Below, piece by piece: positions 61,850-64,000 of a DNA stretch of 64,000 bases. The notes beneath the pieces are model-generated. The model was not told where the DNA came from. It worked only from the letters and a program-made list of their open reading frames with translations, and did not search any database. The DNA comes from Sphaerochaetaceae bacterium. GTDB lineage: Bacteria; Spirochaetota; Spirochaetia; Sphaerochaetales; Sphaerochaetaceae. The position numbers and the translations under genes are program-made. The stretch lies in contig JAQQAI010000051.1 of the NCBI GenBank assembly GCA_028532915.1, positions 62,001 to 126,000 on the forward strand, in the 5' to 3' direction. Numbering within the stretch: position 1 is the stretch's first letter; each line of letters starts with the position of its first letter.

Positions 61850-62305
61850 ATGCAGAATGAAATCGTAATATATACAGATGGAGGATGCTCGGGCAACCCG
61901 GGACCCGGAGGATGGGCCTTCGTCGTCCAGGACGGAAATGGAAAGAGTATCACAAACAGTGGCGGGGAAGCTTTCACAACCAACAACAAGATGGAGCTCA
62001 CGGCGGTGATAGAAGCTCTCAGATATATCATCGAAAAATACGGAGACACGGCGAAGGTTCGTGTTTTCACGGATTCACAGTATGTGAAACAGGGGATTAC
62101 CTCCTGGATCCACAACTGGAAGAAAAACGGTTGGAAGACAGCTTCGAAATCTCCCGTCAAAAATAAGGAACTGTGGCAGGCTCTCGATTCGCTGAGAGAA
62201 GACCTTCAGATAGAATGGGGATGGGTGAAAGGTCATTCAGGGGTAGAGCTGAATGAATTATGTGATACATTGGTTGGAAAGGAGATGCAAAAATATCAAA
62301 AATAA
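61850..62305 (+). CDS. rnhA: ribonuclease HI
   Basis: Degrades the RNA strand of RNA-DNA hybrids. The 151-residue protein has all four catalytic acids: Asp in VIYTDGGCSGNPGPGGW (residue about 8), Glu in NNKMELTAVIEAL (about 47), Asp in VFTDSQYVKQGI (about 70), and Asp in ELCDTLVGKEM (about 142), plus the basic-handle segment IHNWKKNGWKTASKSPVKNKELW (short marks NWKKNGWK, KNKELW). The length is typical. The SD before the ATG at 61850 is weak. Confidence 0.97.
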   Translation: MQNEIVIYTDGGCSGNPGPGGWAFVVQDGNGKSITNSGGEAFTTNNKMELTAVIEALRYIIEKYGDTAKVRVFTDSQYVKQGITSWIHNWKKNGWKTASKSPVKNKELWQALDSLREDLQIEWGWVKGHSGVELNELCDTLVGKEMQKYQK

Positions 62306-62343
62306 CTTGATAAAAAAAGTGACAGAACTTTCAATATCTTGTG

Positions 62344-62372
62344 TTGACACTTTTACGTCATCTTGGTAATAT
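62344..62372 (+). promoter_or_regulatory. tRNA-Lys promoter
   Basis: TTGACA (62344-62349), 17-bp spacer, TAATAT (62367-62372), a near-consensus sigma-70 promoter 17 bases before the tRNA. Confidence 0.8.
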
Positions 62373-62388
62373 CCAACACGTTCGTCAC

Positions 62389-62461
62389 GGGCCGCTAGCT
62401 CAGCTGGTAGAGCAACGCCCTTTTAAGGCGTGGGTCACAGGTTCGAATCCTGTGCGGCTCA
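62389..62461 (+). tRNA. tRNA-Lys (anticodon TTT)
   Basis: A 73-base cloverleaf: acceptor GGGCCGC/GCGGCTC, D arm GCTC/GAGC, anticodon stem ACGCC/GGCGT with loop CTTTTAA, T arm ACAGG/CCTGT with loop TTCGAAT, discriminator A. CCA is not encoded. Confidence 0.97.
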
Positions 62462-62468
62462 TATTGAA

Positions 62469-62497
62469 GATGTCCTCATTGCAGGGCATCTTTTTTT
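62469..62497 (+). terminator. terminator of tRNA-Lys
   Basis: GATGTCCT (62469-62476) pairs with AGGGCATC (62483-62490) with one G-T pair; TTTTTTT follows and overlaps the end of mutM by two bases. Confidence 0.88.
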
Positions 62498-63308
62498 ACG
62501 GTTTCTGGCAGTAAGGACACAGATGAGTGGTTCTGCCTCCAACGGATGTTGCAATGATGACAGACTTGCACCTGCGGCATAGTTCTCCTTTTCTCTGAAA
62601 TACCTGAAGACTGTGCTGATAATTCCCACGCCCGCCGCCACTTTGAAAATTCCCGTCCGTGTCTCCCAGACTTGTCCCTCTTGCTTTGATGCCTTCGTTG
62701 AGGATCCTTCTCATAGAAAAGAATATTGAATCAGTTTCGGCGCGTGTGAGAGTGTCTGTCTTTCTTCCGGGATGGATCTTAGCAGCAAAGAGTATTTCGT
62801 CAGTATAGATGTTCCCAAGTCCGCAGACAACCTTCTGATCGAGAAGAAAGGGTTTAATCATCCTGCTGTGGGATCTGCAAATAGAATGAAAGTTTAAAGA
62901 AGTGAGGCGATCGTCCAGCGCATCAGGACCAAGCTTTCTCTGAAGTTGTCCGAGAGAGGATTCTACCGTGATCCTTCCGAATTTTCTCTGATCGTGAAAT
63001 GCTGCGATGAAACCGTCTGTAGTAAGCAGAACTCTGTCATGGATATCCGCCGGACTGGAAGGTTCTCTGATGAAAAAAGATCCACTCATTCTGAAATGGA
63101 TCGTGAAGAAAAACTGCCGGTCAAAGCTGAAAATCAGGTATTTCCCCATTCGTTCGATGTGTGTCACCCGCAGGTCTTTCAGGGTATGACAATGAGGATT
63201 AGAAAGCGAAGAAGGGTTGTATACGGTGACTGATCGTATCACGGGGTGTTCTTTGAATAAGGGAATCAGATCTCTCTTTATTGTCTCTACCTCAGGCAGT
63301 TCGGGCAT
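62496..63308 (-). CDS. mutM: formamidopyrimidine-DNA glycosylase
   Basis: Removes 8-oxoguanine and ring-opened purines from DNA. The 270-residue enzyme starts MPELPEVETIKRDL, with the catalytic Pro2 and Glu3. It has the Lys of RMGKYLIF (about 56), FHDQRKFGRITV (about 103-114), GLGNIYTDEILFAAKIHP (the helix-two-turn-helix) and the zinc finger LCRRCKSVIIATSVGGRTTHLCPYCQ (C-x2-C-x16-C-x2-C, about 240-266). All key residues are intact. GGAGG stands before the ATG. It lies alone between tRNA genes on the opposite strand. Confidence 0.96.
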   Translation of the reverse strand: MPELPEVETIKRDLIPLFKEHPVIRSVTVYNPSSLSNPHCHTLKDLRVTHIERMGKYLIFSFDRQFFFTIHFRMSGSFFIREPSSPADIHDRVLLTTDGFIAAFHDQRKFGRITVESSLGQLQRKLGPDALDDRLTSLNFHSICRSHSRMIKPFLLDQKVVCGLGNIYTDEILFAAKIHPGRKTDTLTRAETDSIFFSMRRILNEGIKARGTSLGDTDGNFQSGGGRGNYQHSLQVFQRKGELCRRCKSVIIATSVGGRTTHLCPYCQKP

Positions 63309-63408
63309 ATCAGCGATCCTCCGGTTCTTTAGAATCGATCAAAACAGTAATGAATTACTTGAAAACTATTTTTTTCATGAAAAATATCGACAAAAATTGG
63401 TAACCCAC

Positions 63409-63437
63409 TTGACGTTTTTTTATCAGCATGGTACAAG
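63409..63437 (+). promoter_or_regulatory. predicted tRNA-Glu promoter
   Basis: TTGACG (63409-63414), 17-bp spacer, TACAAG (63432-63437), 15 bases before the tRNA. Confidence 0.55.
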
Positions 63438-63451
63438 TCTACACGCTTCAA

Positions 63452-63523
63452 GTCTCCATCGTCTAGTGGTTAGGACATCGGGTTTTCATCCCGGCAACGG
63501 GGGTTCAATTCCCCCTGGAGATG
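63452..63523 (+). tRNA. tRNA-Glu (anticodon TTC)
   Basis: A 72-base cloverleaf: acceptor GTCTCCA/TGGAGAT (G1-T72 wobble), D arm GTCT/GGAC, anticodon stem TCGGG/CCCGG with loop TTTTCAT, four-base variable loop CAAC, T arm GGGGG/CCCCC with loop TTCAATT, discriminator G. CCA is not encoded. Confidence 0.96.
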
Positions 63524-63552
63524 ATAAAAAATAATTTTTCTGTAAGAGATCG

Positions 63553-63590
63553 CCAAATATTATCCAACGATGATATTTGGTTCTTTTTTT
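63553..63590 (+). terminator. terminator of tRNA-Glu
   Basis: CCAAATAT (63553-63560) pairs with ATATTTGG (63573-63580); TTCTTTTTTT follows. Confidence 0.75.
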
Positions 63591-63751
63591 GTTCAGATTC
63601 AGCTTTGCCTGCAGGTTAAATAAGAGATTCAGACCGCCATCGTTGTTTCCTAATACGCACAAGTTGTTGTGAAAAGTCATATGATAGTCTACAATCTAGA
63701 TGTTTGCCCCGGGCATAACACCTATATTATATAAAAGAGGCGTAAATACTA

Positions 63752-64000
63752 ATGAGTACTATCGTATTGCATGCAACGGATCTGGATGGGTATCTTCAGA
63801 AACAGGATATATCACATCTGGACGAGATTCAGACCATTTATGATGAGGCTATAGACCTTTTCAAGAAATTCGAAGCATCCCGGTATAGCGATGATGAGGC
63901 GATGAGAAACGAGATGACCGGTGTTTTCGAGCGGATAGGCCGCTATCTCAAGACAGTAGTTGCTCAGGAGGAAAGGATCCATGTTTATTCCTTCGAAACA
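63752..64000 (+). CDS. unidentified protein, N-terminal part
   Basis: An open frame from the ATG at 63752 to the window end (83 codons) with AAGAGG upstream. The visible part, beginning STIVLHATDLDGYLQKQDISHLDEIQ and continuing YDEAIDLFKKFEASRYSDDEAM, is acidic and predicted helical, with no signal peptide. I do not recognise it. The 228 bases before it hold only the tRNA-Glu terminator and an A/T-rich TATATTATAT stretch that may be its -10 region. Confidence 0.65.
   Translation, partial: MSTIVLHATDLDGYLQKQDISHLDEIQTIYDEAIDLFKKFEASRYSDDEAMRNEMTGVFERIGRYLKTVVAQEERIHVYSFET

Overview
The window looks like chromosome of a Gram-negative, probably fermentative spirochaete (Spirochaetota, perhaps the Sphaerochaeta/Spirochaeta side). 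This is inferred from the protein families, from tRNA genes without an encoded CCA, from a short Hc1-type histone-like protein, from acetate kinase, and from large secreted beta-rich proteins. No rRNA, phage, IS element or CRISPR array was seen. Both ends cut genes: a DJ-1/PfpI protein on the left and an unidentified protein on the right.

Region 1 (1-30.9 kb) is mostly housekeeping. It holds DUF1846 and cytidylate-kinase-like proteins, a membrane diguanylate cyclase, ackA, murB, cysS, an ECF sigma/anti-sigma pair, valS, an Hc1-like histone, a U32 peptidase-family protein with lon, and a set with an SGNH hydrolase, a VUT/YhhQ queuosine-precursor transporter and a GH3-like protein that lacks its nucleophile. 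These are followed by carbamate kinase, a DUF4105 membrane protein, recO-recJ, a GT4 glycosyltransferase, rpsU with a probable non-ATG start, metA (acetyl-CoA type by residue 111) and a serA-serC-Lrp operon.

Region 2 (30.9-43.8 kb) is the highlight: a co-directional ectoine/5-hydroxyectoine uptake and degradation island. An IclR regulator, probably on a leaderless mRNA, is followed by a diaminobutyrate-type class III aminotransferase, a phosphorylating-type aspartate-semialdehyde dehydrogenase, an M20 amidohydrolase, a three-gene TRAP transporter, an Asp/Glu-racemase-like protein, an ectoine hydrolase (DoeA/EutD type), EutB-like and EutC-like enzymes and a second DoeA/EutD paralogue. A hairpin terminator closes it. 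The proposed route is: TRAP uptake; ring opening by EutD to N-acetyl-diaminobutyrate; deacetylation by the M20 enzyme instead of the usual AstE/AspA-type EutE/DoeB; transamination to aspartate semialdehyde; then Asd instead of the usual DoeC-type aldehyde dehydrogenase. EutB and EutC would handle the hydroxylated branch. The regulator, deacetylase and last step all differ from the characterised proteobacterial pathways.

Region 3 (43.8-64 kb) holds a dihydroorotate-dehydrogenase-like protein with an acyltransferase and a lipoprotein, mutL, and a 1559-residue exported protein that joins a FecR-like head, eight identical 8-residue repeats, a 5'-nucleotidase-like domain stripped of its metal ligands and a large beta-barrel-like tail. 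It continues with ttcA, an HD phosphohydrolase, tRNA-Met, a CYTH protein, a parvulin, a btuFCD-type vitamin B12 importer under a cobalamin riboswitch, an ankyrin protein, rnhA, tRNA-Lys, mutM and tRNA-Glu.

Start sites were chosen from visible Shine-Dalgarno sequences and family N-termini. Family assignments rest on motif recognition without database searches.
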